This document shows, one piece after another, positions 25,243-33,190 of a DNA stretch of 39,418 bases (positions within the stretch are counted from its first letter, which is position 1; every line of letters begins with the position of its first letter). Position numbers and translations under genes: made by a program. This DNA is from an uncultured Hungatella sp. GTDB lineage: Bacteria; Bacillota; Clostridia; Lachnospirales; Lachnospiraceae. The notes beneath the pieces were generated by a model. The model saw only the letters and a list, made by a program, of their open reading frames with translations, was not told the origin of the DNA and ran no database searches. The stretch is from assembly GCA_910577935.1 (NCBI GenBank), contig CAJTOT010000030.1, forward strand, positions 1 through 39,418, written 5' to 3'.

Positions 25243-26376
25243 CTATCCGTTGATTTTTCCCGCGAAATCTTTCATGGCCTGGGATATCTCGATCTGCTGA
25301 GGGCATACCGACTCGCAGCTTCCGCACCCGATGCAGGCCGTCGGCCTCTTCTCCTGGGGCAGCGCCGTCAAGGCCATAGGGGCGATAAACCCGCCCTCTG
25401 TAAAGCAGTGCTCATTGTACAGGCTGAGAAGGGAGGGGATGTCCAGCCCCTGGGGACAATGGGCAGTGCAGTAACGGCACCCGGTGCAGGGAAGAACTTT
25501 TTTCTCCAGGATTCTGTCGGCAATCCCAAGTAAAGCCTTCATCTCCTCCCCATTTAGGGCCTTCTCCTCACTGAACGTGCGGATATTTTCCTTCAGCTGC
25601 TGAAAATTAGACATGCCGGACAGTGTCACCGTCACCTGGGGAATCGCCTGTAAAAACCGGAACGCCCATGCCGGAACTGATTCCTCCGAGCGCATTTTCA
25701 AAAGCTCTGCCTCGTATTCCCCTGAAAGCGAAGCCAGGCGCCCGCCCCGGAGAGGCTCCATGACCCACACCGGGATATGATGCTCATTTAACAGCTCCAC
25801 CTTCGCCCTGGCATCCTGGAAGGACCAGTCCAGATAGTTGAGCTGAATCTGGCAAAACTCCATGTGGCTGCCATAGGCCTCCAGAAAGCGCTTCATCACC
25901 CCATAGCCGCCGTGGGCGGAAAAGCCCAGGTGGCGGACCCTTCCGGCTCTCTTCTGTTCCATGAGATAGGAAAAGATGCCGTATTTTTCGTCTAAGTAAG
26001 CGTCAATGTTCATCTCGCATACATTGTGGAACAGATAAAAATCAAAATACTCCACCTGGCATTTTTTCAGCTGCTCTTCAAAGATTGGCTGAACCTTATC
26101 CATATTGGAGAGGTCGTATCCCGGAAACTTGGTGGCCAGATAAAAATTCTCCCTGGGGTATGCCTTCAGCAGCCTTCCCATGACAAGCTCAGACTGCCCT
26201 TCATGATACCCCCATGCCGTATCATAGTAATTCACGCCCTTCTCCATGGCATAGGCCACCATCTCCCCAGCTGCCGCTTCATCGATCCGTCCGTCATTTC
26301 CGTCCACCACCGGAAGACGCATAGCCCCCATTCCCAGCGCGGATAATTCTATATCCTGAAATTTCTTGTAGATCAT
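25243..26376 (-). CDS. Aldo/keto reductase with two 4Fe-4S clusters
   Basis: A 377-residue fusion of an aldo/keto reductase barrel (about 1-290) and a ferredoxin-like tail. The barrel shows the catalytic Asp/Tyr in YYDTAWGYHEGQSE, lysine in ATKFPG, and the HNVCEMN segment. The tail has two C-x2-C-x2-C-x3-C clusters, CTGCRYCTAHCP and CIGCGSCESVCP. Such proteins are common in anaerobic Clostridia and probably couple NAD(P)H or ferredoxin electrons to carbonyl reduction; the substrate is not known. The start was taken at MIYKKFQDIELS, with AGGAGG 10 bases upstream and a promoter before it; the frame is open for 36 codons further but without a ribosome site. It is monocistronic, converging with the flavin lipoprotein gene. 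Confidence 0.93.
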   Translation of the reverse strand: MIYKKFQDIELSALGMGAMRLPVVDGNDGRIDEAAAGEMVAYAMEKGVNYYDTAWGYHEGQSELVMGRLLKAYPRENFYLATKFPGYDLSNMDKVQPIFEEQLKKCQVEYFDFYLFHNVCEMNIDAYLDEKYGIFSYLMEQKRAGRVRHLGFSAHGGYGVMKRFLEAYGSHMEFCQIQLNYLDWSFQDARAKVELLNEHHIPVWVMEPLRGGRLASLSGEYEAELLKMRSEESVPAWAFRFLQAIPQVTVTLSGMSNFQQLKENIRTFSEEKALNGEEMKALLGIADRILEKKVLPCTGCRYCTAHCPQGLDIPSLLSLYNEHCFTEGGFIAPMALTALPQEKRPTACIGCGSCESVCPQQIEISQAMKDFAGKING

Positions 26377-26416
26377 ATATCTCTGCCTCCTGTCCCTGTA
26401 TGGTAGTAATACAGAC

Positions 26417-26446
26417 ATTATACCTCCGTCCCATGAATTCTGTAAA
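26417..26446 (-). promoter_or_regulatory. Promoter of the aldo/keto reductase gene
   Basis: On the minus strand TTTACA (26441-26446) and a perfect TATAAT (26417-26422) are spaced by 18 bases, about 41 bases before the ATG. Five of six bases match in the -35. Confidence 0.7.
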
Positions 26447-26498
26447 ATACTTCTTAAGTCAGGGAGCCTATACCTTTCAGGCATAGCTGCTGTCCGCG

Positions 26499-26520
26499 GT
26501 CACTGAACCGTCACTGAACC
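26499..26520. repeat. Tandem 11-base direct repeat with inverted flanks
   Basis: GTCACTGAACC occurs twice with no gap. The pair is flanked by CCGCGG on both sides, so the block also has palindromic ends. It lies about 50 bases upstream of the aldo/keto reductase promoter in the longest gene-free stretch of the window. It could be an activator site or a simple duplication. Confidence 0.5.
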
Positions 26521-26554
26521 GCGGTTGATCGAAATTCTAAATGCAGCATATGAG

Positions 26555-26588
26555 AAGCGCCGTTAAATTACCTGTCTGGCCGGCGCTT
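26555..26588. other. GC-rich inverted repeat between bglA-type gene and aldo/keto reductase gene
   Basis: AAGCGCCG and CGGCGCTT form perfect 8-base arms around an 18-base spacer. On the plus strand ATTTTC follows, but no plus-strand gene needs ending there. On the minus strand, where the glucosidase transcript would need stopping, no T-run follows. It may be a weak terminator or an operator. The rest of this 296-base gap holds the repeat and promoter listed separately. Confidence 0.35.
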
Positions 26589-26672
26589 ATTTTCATTATG
26601 TGTACAATACCCCCATAAAACACGGTAATCAGATCCGCGCCGAGCCCCCAGCTCACAGCCCCAAATCCCTTT

Positions 26673-28106
26673 CTATATGGAATTCAGTTCCCTTCCATTG
26701 GAGGCAATCACCTGCTTATACCAATAAAACGACTTCTTCCTAAGCCTTTTAAAGGTTCCCCTGCCCTCATTGTCCCTGTCCACATAAATAAAGCCATATC
26801 GCTTTTTCATCTCTCCGGTTCCGTTAGAAACCAGATCAATACATCCCCATGTGGTGTATCCCCAAAGTTCAACACCATCCTCTTCTACCGCCTTTATCAT
26901 CTCCTTTATATGGCTTCTCAGATAATCAATCCGATAATCATCCTCAATGACCCCATTCTCATCCGGAATATCCTCTGCCCCGAACCCGTTCTCCACAATA
27001 AACAGCGGCTTCTGATAACGGTCATACAGCACGTTCAGCGTGATCCTAAGCCCCAGAGGGTCAATAGGCCACCCCCAGTCGCTGGTCTTTAAATATGGAT
27101 TTATCAGCGTGGGGAACACATTTCCTTCCGTTATATCCTTCCCTCCGGCATCGGCGCTGCTGACACGGGAATTGTAATAAGAAAAGCTGACAAAATCCAC
27201 CGTGTGTTCCTCAAGCAGCTCCCTGTCTCCCTGCATATAGGGAATCTGTATTCCCTCCCGCTCATACCTCTTTATCAGGTAAGCAGGATACCTTCCCCTG
27301 GCCTGCACATCAATCAAAGAATAGCCGTCTCTGTCATCGCACACTGCCTTCCAGTAATCCTCCGGCCTGCAGCTTTCCGGATAATAGGGCCCTGCTGCCA
27401 GCATACAGCCAATCTTATTTTCCGGATTAATCTCATGCCCGATCTTTACGGCCAGCGCGCTTGCCACCAGTTCATAGTGGGCAGCGTCCGCAATTACCTG
27501 CTTCTCATTTTCCCCCTCATCAAAACATATGCCCGCGGCGCTGAACGGCAGATGGTATATCATGTTGATCTCATTAAACGTAATCCAGTAGGTGACCAGT
27601 TCCTTAAATCGCGTAAACAGGGTTACCGCCAGCTTTTCATAAAAGGAAATCATGTCCCGGCTCTTCCAGCCCCCATATTTTTTCACCAGCTCCATGGGGC
27701 AGTCAAAATGGGAAATGGTCACCAGCGGCTGGATGCCGTATCTGCGGCATTCCAGAAAAACTTTTTCATAAAAAGAAAGCCCTGCCTCATTCGGCTTCTC
27801 CTCATCCCCCTTTGGAAAAATCCTCGTCCAGCTGATTGACATGCGGTATACCTTAAATCCCATCTCTGCAAACAAGGCGATATCTTCCTTGTAGCGGTGA
27901 TAAAAGTCAATGGCATCATGGGCGGGATAAAAATGCCCGTCATCCCACCGGAAGCTTTTCATCTTTCCGGATGCCACGCCAAACCGGTCCTTTCCCGCCG
28001 GAAGCAGGTCAATATTGGCAATCCCTCTTCCGCCTTCCGCATATCCTCCTTCACATTGATTGGCCGCCGTGGCGCCTCCCCATAAAAAATTCTCTGGCAA
28101 GCTCAT
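26673..28106 (-). CDS. GH1 6-phospho-beta-glucosidase
   Basis: A cytoplasmic family GH1 enzyme of 477 residues that cleaves PTS-imported, 6-phosphorylated beta-glucosides. The acid/base E179 is in WITFNEIN and the nucleophile E372 in FIVENGFG. The SNGTGEMKKRYGF segment near 423-435 holds the Ser, Lys and Tyr that bind the 6-phosphate, which separates it from plain beta-glucosidases. The start at MSLPENFLWGGATAANQCEG has GGGAGG 8 bases upstream and is the standard N-terminus of the family; the frame is open 18 codons further. It follows the RpiR-type regulator by 86 bases that hold a promoter and a palindrome. It and the regulator are AT-richer than neighbouring genes, suggesting acquisition as a pair. 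No transporter adjoins, but a PTS lies about 9.5 kb upstream. Confidence 0.94.
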   Translation of the reverse strand: MSLPENFLWGGATAANQCEGGYAEGGRGIANIDLLPAGKDRFGVASGKMKSFRWDDGHFYPAHDAIDFYHRYKEDIALFAEMGFKVYRMSISWTRIFPKGDEEKPNEAGLSFYEKVFLECRRYGIQPLVTISHFDCPMELVKKYGGWKSRDMISFYEKLAVTLFTRFKELVTYWITFNEINMIYHLPFSAAGICFDEGENEKQVIADAAHYELVASALAVKIGHEINPENKIGCMLAAGPYYPESCRPEDYWKAVCDDRDGYSLIDVQARGRYPAYLIKRYEREGIQIPYMQGDRELLEEHTVDFVSFSYYNSRVSSADAGGKDITEGNVFPTLINPYLKTSDWGWPIDPLGLRITLNVLYDRYQKPLFIVENGFGAEDIPDENGVIEDDYRIDYLRSHIKEMIKAVEEDGVELWGYTTWGCIDLVSNGTGEMKKRYGFIYVDRDNEGRGTFKRLRKKSFYWYKQVIASNGRELNSI

Positions 28107-28139
28107 AGGTAAACCTCCCTTTTTTGTTATCGTGAATTG

Positions 28140-28190
28140 ATTATAGCAGCTCAAAGTCAATGAGGGTGAAAAGTTTCCATTTTGGAAACT
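28140..28190 (-). promoter_or_regulatory. Extended -10 promoter and operator-like palindrome before the 6-phospho-beta-glucosidase gene
   Basis: On the minus strand TGCTATAAT gives a perfect -10 (28140-28145) with TG extension, 34 bases before the ATG. Upstream, AGTTTCC (28184-28190) and GGAAACT (28172-28178) form perfect 7-base arms around AAAAT. The palindrome starts just after the regulator's stop codon and lies next to the -35 position. It is a good candidate binding site for the RpiR-type protein encoded directly upstream. No copy was found elsewhere in the window by eye. Confidence 0.55.
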
Positions 28191-28192
28191 CT

Positions 28193-28972
28193 TTAGACCA
28201 TTTCCATCCCTGCCCCGCCCTTTTCAGACCGTGATTTCCTCAATTGGGCAATGATAATGTCAACTACAAACCGCATGGCAAATTCATTAAACCTGTCATT
28301 TATGGTGGGGACGATTAACTTGTTTTTGGAGACCGGTACATTGGGACTGCAGGTAATGACCCATATATCCTTTGGCATATCAAGAATCTTTTTCATCACG
28401 TTTTTGTTGAACGAAAAACTGCGTCCGTTAATGCTGATGATCAATATCATGATATCGCCGCTATAGCAGAAAGGTCTGGAGAAATCCGTATTGTTGATGC
28501 CTATGGGAATCGCCAGATTCCCCAGCTCTATCTGTAAAATCTGGCAAATCGACCGGGCCTCCCCCTGGGCAAAAAGGTGGAGCTCCCTATGCCTCTCCAT
28601 ATCTTTTATGAGCTTTCTTAAAACCCTGTAATCTATGGTCCTTTCTATGTACTGCAGTAATTGAGTATACTGCTCTGTAAATCCCATAACATTCTTCTTC
28701 AAATCAAGGACTGCATCAAAAACAGGTTTTTTCTGTTCCTGCGCCTCCAAATATTCCATGCAGGAATCCTTAAAATCGGAATAACTTTCATACCCCAGCC
28801 TCTTTACAAATTTGGATATCTGACCTTTTGACACAAAGCAGGCCCCCGCCACTTCGCCGATGGACAGAACAGGTATCCTGCCCAGATTCCGCTTGATATA
28901 GTCGCTGATCACATACGCCGGATCATCACAATCATGAGAATTCAGTATATCGTTTAATTTACTGTCAATCAT
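28193..28972 (-). CDS. RpiR/MurR-family transcriptional regulator
   Basis: A 259-residue regulator. The N-terminal helix-turn-helix (about 20-75) shows VLSIGEVAGACFVSKGQISK then FVKRLGYESYSDFK, the RpiR signature. The C-terminal part (about 105-250) is a SIS-like sugar-phosphate domain, though diverged: the usual G-x-S phosphate loop is not obvious, with LFAQGEARSICQILQ in its place. Such proteins sense a phosphosugar and control its catabolic genes. The start at MIDSKLNDIL has GGGAGGG 6 bases upstream; the frame is open 32 codons further, overlapping the end of the gene before it. It probably regulates the glucosidase gene that follows through the palindrome between them. Loss of the SIS loop, if real, would alter inducer binding. 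Confidence 0.85.
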   Translation of the reverse strand: MIDSKLNDILNSHDCDDPAYVISDYIKRNLGRIPVLSIGEVAGACFVSKGQISKFVKRLGYESYSDFKDSCMEYLEAQEQKKPVFDAVLDLKKNVMGFTEQYTQLLQYIERTIDYRVLRKLIKDMERHRELHLFAQGEARSICQILQIELGNLAIPIGINNTDFSRPFCYSGDIMILIISINGRSFSFNKNVMKKILDMPKDIWVITCSPNVPVSKNKLIVPTINDRFNEFAMRFVVDIIIAQLRKSRSEKGGAGMEMV

Positions 28973-29009
28973 AACGTCCCTCCCGGTTGTAATCCCGTTC
29001 CGAAGCCGG

Positions 29010-31953
29010 TCACTCAACCTCGATTCTGATTCCTCGCTCCCCCAGGCTCCCCGCCTTCCGGCTCTCATGCCATCTCACTGCCTCCCGGAGCTCCTGGAAG
29101 CGGCTTCTCAGGTCCAGCCCCCTGGCCCACACAAGCACAGGCGCGTCGGGGCAATACACGCCGTAGTCCTCCTCCTTTAAATCCCTGCCTCTGCCTGTCC
29201 CGTCCTCTCCCGGCCTTTCTCCCCTGTTCTCGTCCCCCTCAAAGTCCTCCCGGTCTTCCTCTGATTCCTCGTGCTTCTCCTCATGGATTCCCCTGAAGGT
29301 GAGAGAGCCTCCAAAATCCGGATCGAGACCGAGGATTACCACATTGACCCACCGGGGCAGTTCCTCTCCGCAGAGCCCGTCAAGCCACCGGGAAAATTCT
29401 GTCCACAGCCGGCTTCTCCCGAACACGGTAAACATATCCGCCGTCCCCTGTTCACTCCCCATTATGGACTCAATCCAGTCCTCCTCCCGGTAGCAGCACT
29501 CCAGCCTGTGGTCAAACCGGGACACGCTCAGGCATCCCTCATAGACCTCTGCCTCTGTCACTCCCCAGAACTCCGTCTTCAGCAAATCCGCCAGAAGTTC
29601 CACAAGAGTCTCCGCCCGGTGCAGCCTGATGGCGCCGTAGGCATAGTAAGTCCCGCTGTCTCCCAGATAGACGCAGACAGGCCAGAAATCCGACTGGTGG
29701 TTATACTTAAAACCCCAGCCGAACCGCGCCACCATCCGATTTCCCTCTTTGATCTTCCCGCTGCAGACAGACATGAGAAAATCCGCCCGTCTCTCGTGCT
29801 CTCCCGACTGGGCTCCCAGGGAGAAGCCGAAAGGAACCTTGGCGCCGTAAAACAGACGGTCATGACGCCGCTCCCTCTTTTCCCCGTAGCGGAGCACACA
29901 ATAGCTCTCATCTTTCACGGAAAATCCCATAGTCTCCAGAATGACGGCCGTCTTCTCCTCCATATCCATGCCCTCCACCGTCCTGCTTCCAAGACGCTCA
30001 GGAATCGGCTGTCTCAAGGCCTCCAAAAGCTCCACGGCGATATCCCGCCCATCCTCCCCTGTTTCAGGAGAGAACTCCTCTGCCCTTCTCTCTAAAGCAG
30101 GCGGCAGCTTTGCCCGGCTCCATCCAAACTCAGGCTGCCGGTAATTGATATCCTCCCAGCCGAACTCCATCTGCCGGAACACCCGGATTCCATGCTCCCC
30201 CGCCACGGCCCGAAAACAGAACCGCTCCTGCTCCATATAACACACGGTTCTTGTATCCCCCGGCAGCCGGTCATTGTCGGCAGCCAGCAGCCCGGCCACA
30301 AGAGGACACAGCTGGGGGTACAGAGGTGTTTTCCCAAGCCATGTCCCGATAAGCTCCTTTGCCGCCTCCCGGCTGCACTCCTCCACGGCGGTGACGGCCA
30401 GAAGAAAGAAAAATTCCACAGGACTCAATTTGCCGCCCCTCTCCCTCTCCTCCACGTACTCCTCAAGTTCCCGGAATGTAAGAACCGGCGCCGTCACCAG
30501 AACCTCGTCCACAAAATAGAGGCAATAGTGATAATGAAATTCCACTCTCAGCTGCCTGCCTCCCGGCATGGAGCAGCGGCGGCTCACAGGCGAATCGATC
30601 TCTTCCCTCTCCTGGTCAAATCCCACAAACCGCCTCTGCCAGGCCCTGGATGGGTCATAGATATAGCGGATATAGGCAGGAAGACAGCACTCTCCATCCG
30701 CCTCATAGATGTACCCCGACTCCCACTGGCCTCTCAGTTTTTCATGCCGGAAGCCAAAGCCTCTCATGAGAAAATACTGCCAGAAGTCCCCGCTCTGTTC
30801 CATCTCCTCCAAATCCATCTCCCCCGGCTTCCTGTCTCCCGGGTCCATCTCATATACACAGTCCATCTCCTTGCAGCTTCTCTCCGTGGACAGAGACCGA
30901 AGAAGGCTCTCTGTCAATTCCGTCTTCTTCGGCTCCGGAAAATCCCCGGCGGCCAGGTAGTCAATGAGTCCCCGGGTAAGGGAAGGCGGCATCACAAGGC
31001 GTTTTGCCACGAAAAACAACCGCTGAAAAAATGTCTGGTCTCCCTTGAGCATATCCCACTGAGGCATGGCAAAAAGCTCCCGGACCCTCTGTCTGATAGA
31101 CTCCGTCTCCTCATACACCGACTTGTCGTAGTTGGTCTGATGGTCACTGATGATCCCGGCGCAGGCCCTGTAGACCTTCACAATCGCCTGCTCTCTTCCG
31201 CTCTCCCCAAAAAGCAGCTCCTCCACATCAGGGAGCTGTCTTAGAACCTGCTCCTTTAAAGCCCCGTAGAGCCCTCTGGTGCTGCTGTGGTCCAAGCCTT
31301 TAAAGTCCAGCTTTTTATAGAAGAACTTCAGCACGCACTCCGGCAGCCTCTCATCCTTAAGCCACTGGACATACAATTTCACCACACACTCGCTCCGGCT
31401 CTCATAATCCCCCTGCCCCGGCCGTCTGCCGTTGCGCTCATACAGATAATGGACCTGGCACTTGTTTAAGATGGGCTGCCATATCTCCCCGTCAGCCTCC
31501 GTAAGCTGTCCCCGTCGGCTCATCTCCCTCACCGCCAGATAGTCCGCGAACGCGTTGCGGCGCGCCTTGTTGGCCGGCTGCCTCAGCATGCGCCTGATCA
31601 TGGACTCTAAGTCATATTCCCTTCCCTGGATACGGAAAATCTCCGCCACATATCCCATTACCGGAAAATATTCTTCTCTCTCCAAATATGTGTCAATGGC
31701 GTAGGCGATGGCAAGCTCTGACAGAAGGCCCGTGGGGAGATTATCCTCCGGACACGCCTGCTGCCTCCTCAGATAATCCAGCAGCCTCTCTCCGAATTCC
31801 TCCGATAACTGTTCCCCCAGAAATGCCTCCGAGAGAAAGAACCGTCTCCAGCTGTCGCTCTGCCTGGCCTGTTTCGGGTTCTCAAAAGGGCGGCAAAGCC
31901 ATGGAGAGCTCCCTGGGCCTGCTCTGCTTGTCCTGTCTGTACTCTTCCCTCAT
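29010..31953 (-). CDS. Large unrecognised protein interrupted by a +1 frameshift
   Basis: I do not recognise this protein. The only start with context is an ATG that forms TGATG with the kinase stop. From it 23 codons run to TGA; skipping one T in CCC-TTT-TGA-G restores a frame of 957 more codons, giving about 980 residues that read smoothly as LPPF|ENPKQARQSD. Without the shift the downstream frame has only a TTG at 31685 as start. The protein is soluble, rich in Arg, Glu, Tyr and Trp, with long helices in the first 400 residues and a mixed C-terminal half. It ends in an acidic segment of EESEEDRED type (about 895-930). The helical part weakly recalls the portion after the J domain in large clostridial J-domain proteins, but no J domain is present. 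It lies 37 bases before the regulator. Function unknown. Confidence 0.6.
31882..31890 (-). other. Frameshift site TTT-TGA with prfB-like geometry
   Basis: In the minus-strand reading frame from the ATG at 31953, CCC-TTT-TGA-G ends the frame at codon 24. The phenylalanine tRNA on TTT can slip one base forward onto the overlapping TTT, leaving GAG as the next codon and opening the 957-codon frame. This matches the CTT-TGA logic of the release factor 2 gene. No Shine-Dalgarno-like stimulator is visible just upstream, so an indel mutation or a sequencing error in the T4 run is equally possible. Confidence 0.6.
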
Positions 31954-32855
31954 CACTTCTGTCTGCTGCCAAACTCCTGCACCTCCTTCCATGTAGGTAT
32001 GGACGCGCCGGCCCCGTCTCTGCTGACGGCCAGGGCGGCCGCCGCGGAAGCCGTCTCCAGCGCCTCCTCCACAGAATTCCCCCCAAGGATGCTCCCCATG
32101 AAGAACCCGGTGAAGGTATCCCCCGCCGCCGTGGTGTCCACCGCTTTCACGCGGCAGGCCGGCCGGCGGAGAACCTTGTCCTTATACCCGTAGACGCAGC
32201 CTCTGATGCCCAGTGTGAGCACAATCCTGGTGTGGGGGAACCGGCTCATCAGCTCCTTTAAGATCCCCTCTTCATCCGACTCGGGGACTTTGCTGATCAC
32301 AGCCCCCTCCACCTCGTTGAGAATCAGATAATCCACATCTTTAAGAGGCAGAGAAAGCACCTTCTCATCTGCCGGGGACGGATTCAGCACAATCTTCATC
32401 CCCATGGCTCTCCCCTTTTCCACAATGTAGGAAAGCTGGTTGATCTCATTTTGCAGCACCAGCGTGTCTCCCCTGGAAAAATGTCCCAGCACAAAGTCCA
32501 CATCCTCCTTCTCCAGGCACTGGTTGGCTCCGCCGTGGAGAAGAATGCTGTTCTCCCCGTGGGCGGTGGTCTGGATAACGGCATGGCCGCTGGGCCCCTC
32601 CTTCTTCCTGATAAACTCCGTGCAGACCCCGGCTTTGCGCAAAGTCTCTGTCAGCATATCCGAATCCCTGCTCCCCACCGCCCCGGCATGATATGTCTCC
32701 ATGCCGCTCCTGGCAAAGGCGATGGACTGATTCAGCCCTTTTCCCCCGCAAAACAGCTTCAGGTCCAGGGAGGACATAGTCTCCCCCGGCCTGACAAAAT
32801 GGTCTACTTTATAAACATGGTCAATATTCAAAGACCCGAATACGAGTACTCTCAC
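31953..32855 (-). CDS. PfkB-family sugar kinase, ribokinase-like
   Basis: A 300-residue ATP-dependent sugar kinase close to ribokinase. The N-terminus MRVLVFGSLNIDHVYKV leads to the GGKGLNQ substrate loop (37-43). The C-terminal PfkB signature DTTAAGDTFTGFF (240-252) holds the catalytic base D246 and the anion hole. NPSP at 158-161 is also typical. It would phosphorylate ribose or a related sugar or nucleoside in the cytoplasm. The start is GTG with AAGGAGGG 9 bases upstream; the frame is open 18 codons further without a ribosome site. Its stop overlaps the ATG of the next gene as TGATG. A TG-extended promoter with a small palindrome precedes it. The exact sugar is not determined. Confidence 0.92.
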   Translation of the reverse strand: MRVLVFGSLNIDHVYKVDHFVRPGETMSSLDLKLFCGGKGLNQSIAFARSGMETYHAGAVGSRDSDMLTETLRKAGVCTEFIRKKEGPSGHAVIQTTAHGENSILLHGGANQCLEKEDVDFVLGHFSRGDTLVLQNEINQLSYIVEKGRAMGMKIVLNPSPADEKVLSLPLKDVDYLILNEVEGAVISKVPESDEEGILKELMSRFPHTRIVLTLGIRGCVYGYKDKVLRRPACRVKAVDTTAAGDTFTGFFMGSILGGNSVEEALETASAAAALAVSRDGAGASIPTWKEVQEFGSRQK

Positions 32856-32899
32856 TGAAATTCCCTCCTTGTCTGTCTCTTCCGGCTTTTGCCCCTTCC

Positions 32900-32921
32900 A
32901 TTGTACCACAATTATCTGTGG
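32900..32921 (-). promoter_or_regulatory. Promoter and small palindrome before the sugar-kinase gene
   Basis: On the minus strand TGGTACAAT is a TG-extended -10 (TACAAT at 32900-32905). CCACA and TGTGG (32906-32921) form 5-base arms around 6 bases and overlap the spacer, where a repressor would block polymerase. The GTG start is 45 bases downstream. Confidence 0.5.
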
Positions 32922-32988
32922 AAAGGCGGGAAATTTGGCGCAAAACAGGCTTTATGCTGGTATCACACATTTCAGCGGGAGGACCCCA

Positions 32989-33162
32989 ATGAATAAAAGA
33001 TTTCTCACCGCGGCCCTGGGCGGCGGATTCACTTTTGCCCTCTATCACGGGTATGCCTATGTTAACGGGCCGGCGGCAGGGCCTGATGACCCCGGCGGTG
33101 GACGTAGAGTTTTTCGGCGGAAAAAAAGAAAATCCTCCGGACCCGGACCAGGCGGAGGATGA
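32989..33162 (+). CDS. Possible 57-residue small protein, antisense-oriented
   Basis: A short frame starts at ATG with an excellent GGGAGGA site 5 bases upstream. The first 30 residues (NKRFLTAALGGGFTFALYHG) look like a signal or membrane segment. The last 15 residues are Arg, Lys, Gly and Pro rich, but that part overlaps the terminator hairpin of the minus-strand operon and is probably not selected as protein. There is no plus-strand promoter that I can point to. It may be the remnant of a longer membrane-protein gene. Weak support. Confidence 0.2.
   Translation: MNKRFLTAALGGGFTFALYHGYAYVNGPAAGPDDPGGGRRVFRRKKRKSSGPGPGGG
33118..33160 (-). terminator. Rho-independent terminator of the PTS/glycosylasparaginase/CutC/YitT operon
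   Basis: ATCCTCCG (33153-33160 on the minus strand) pairs with CGGAGGAT (33132-33139) around a 13-base loop, followed on the minus strand by TTTCTTTTTTT. It lies 30 bases after the YitT stop codon and separates this operon from the sugar-kinase operon downstream. Confidence 0.88.
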
Positions 33163-33190
33163 ACGTTCTGATTTCCTCTTCCTCCCAGGC

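Noticed and set aside
26555..26588. Terminator of the 6-phospho-beta-glucosidase gene
   Set aside because: The stem is GC-rich but no T-run follows on the minus strand and the spacer is 18 bases, so it is listed only as an inverted repeat.
30192..31244. 350-codon plus-strand open frame
   Set aside because: Antisense to the large unrecognised protein; rich in His, Pro and Leu as expected for a shadow of GC-rich coding DNA, and no ribosome site.
31882..31884. TGA as a selenocysteine codon in the large unrecognised protein
   Set aside because: Reading through TGA keeps the wrong frame; the long downstream frame needs a one-base shift, so selenocysteine insertion would not join the two parts.
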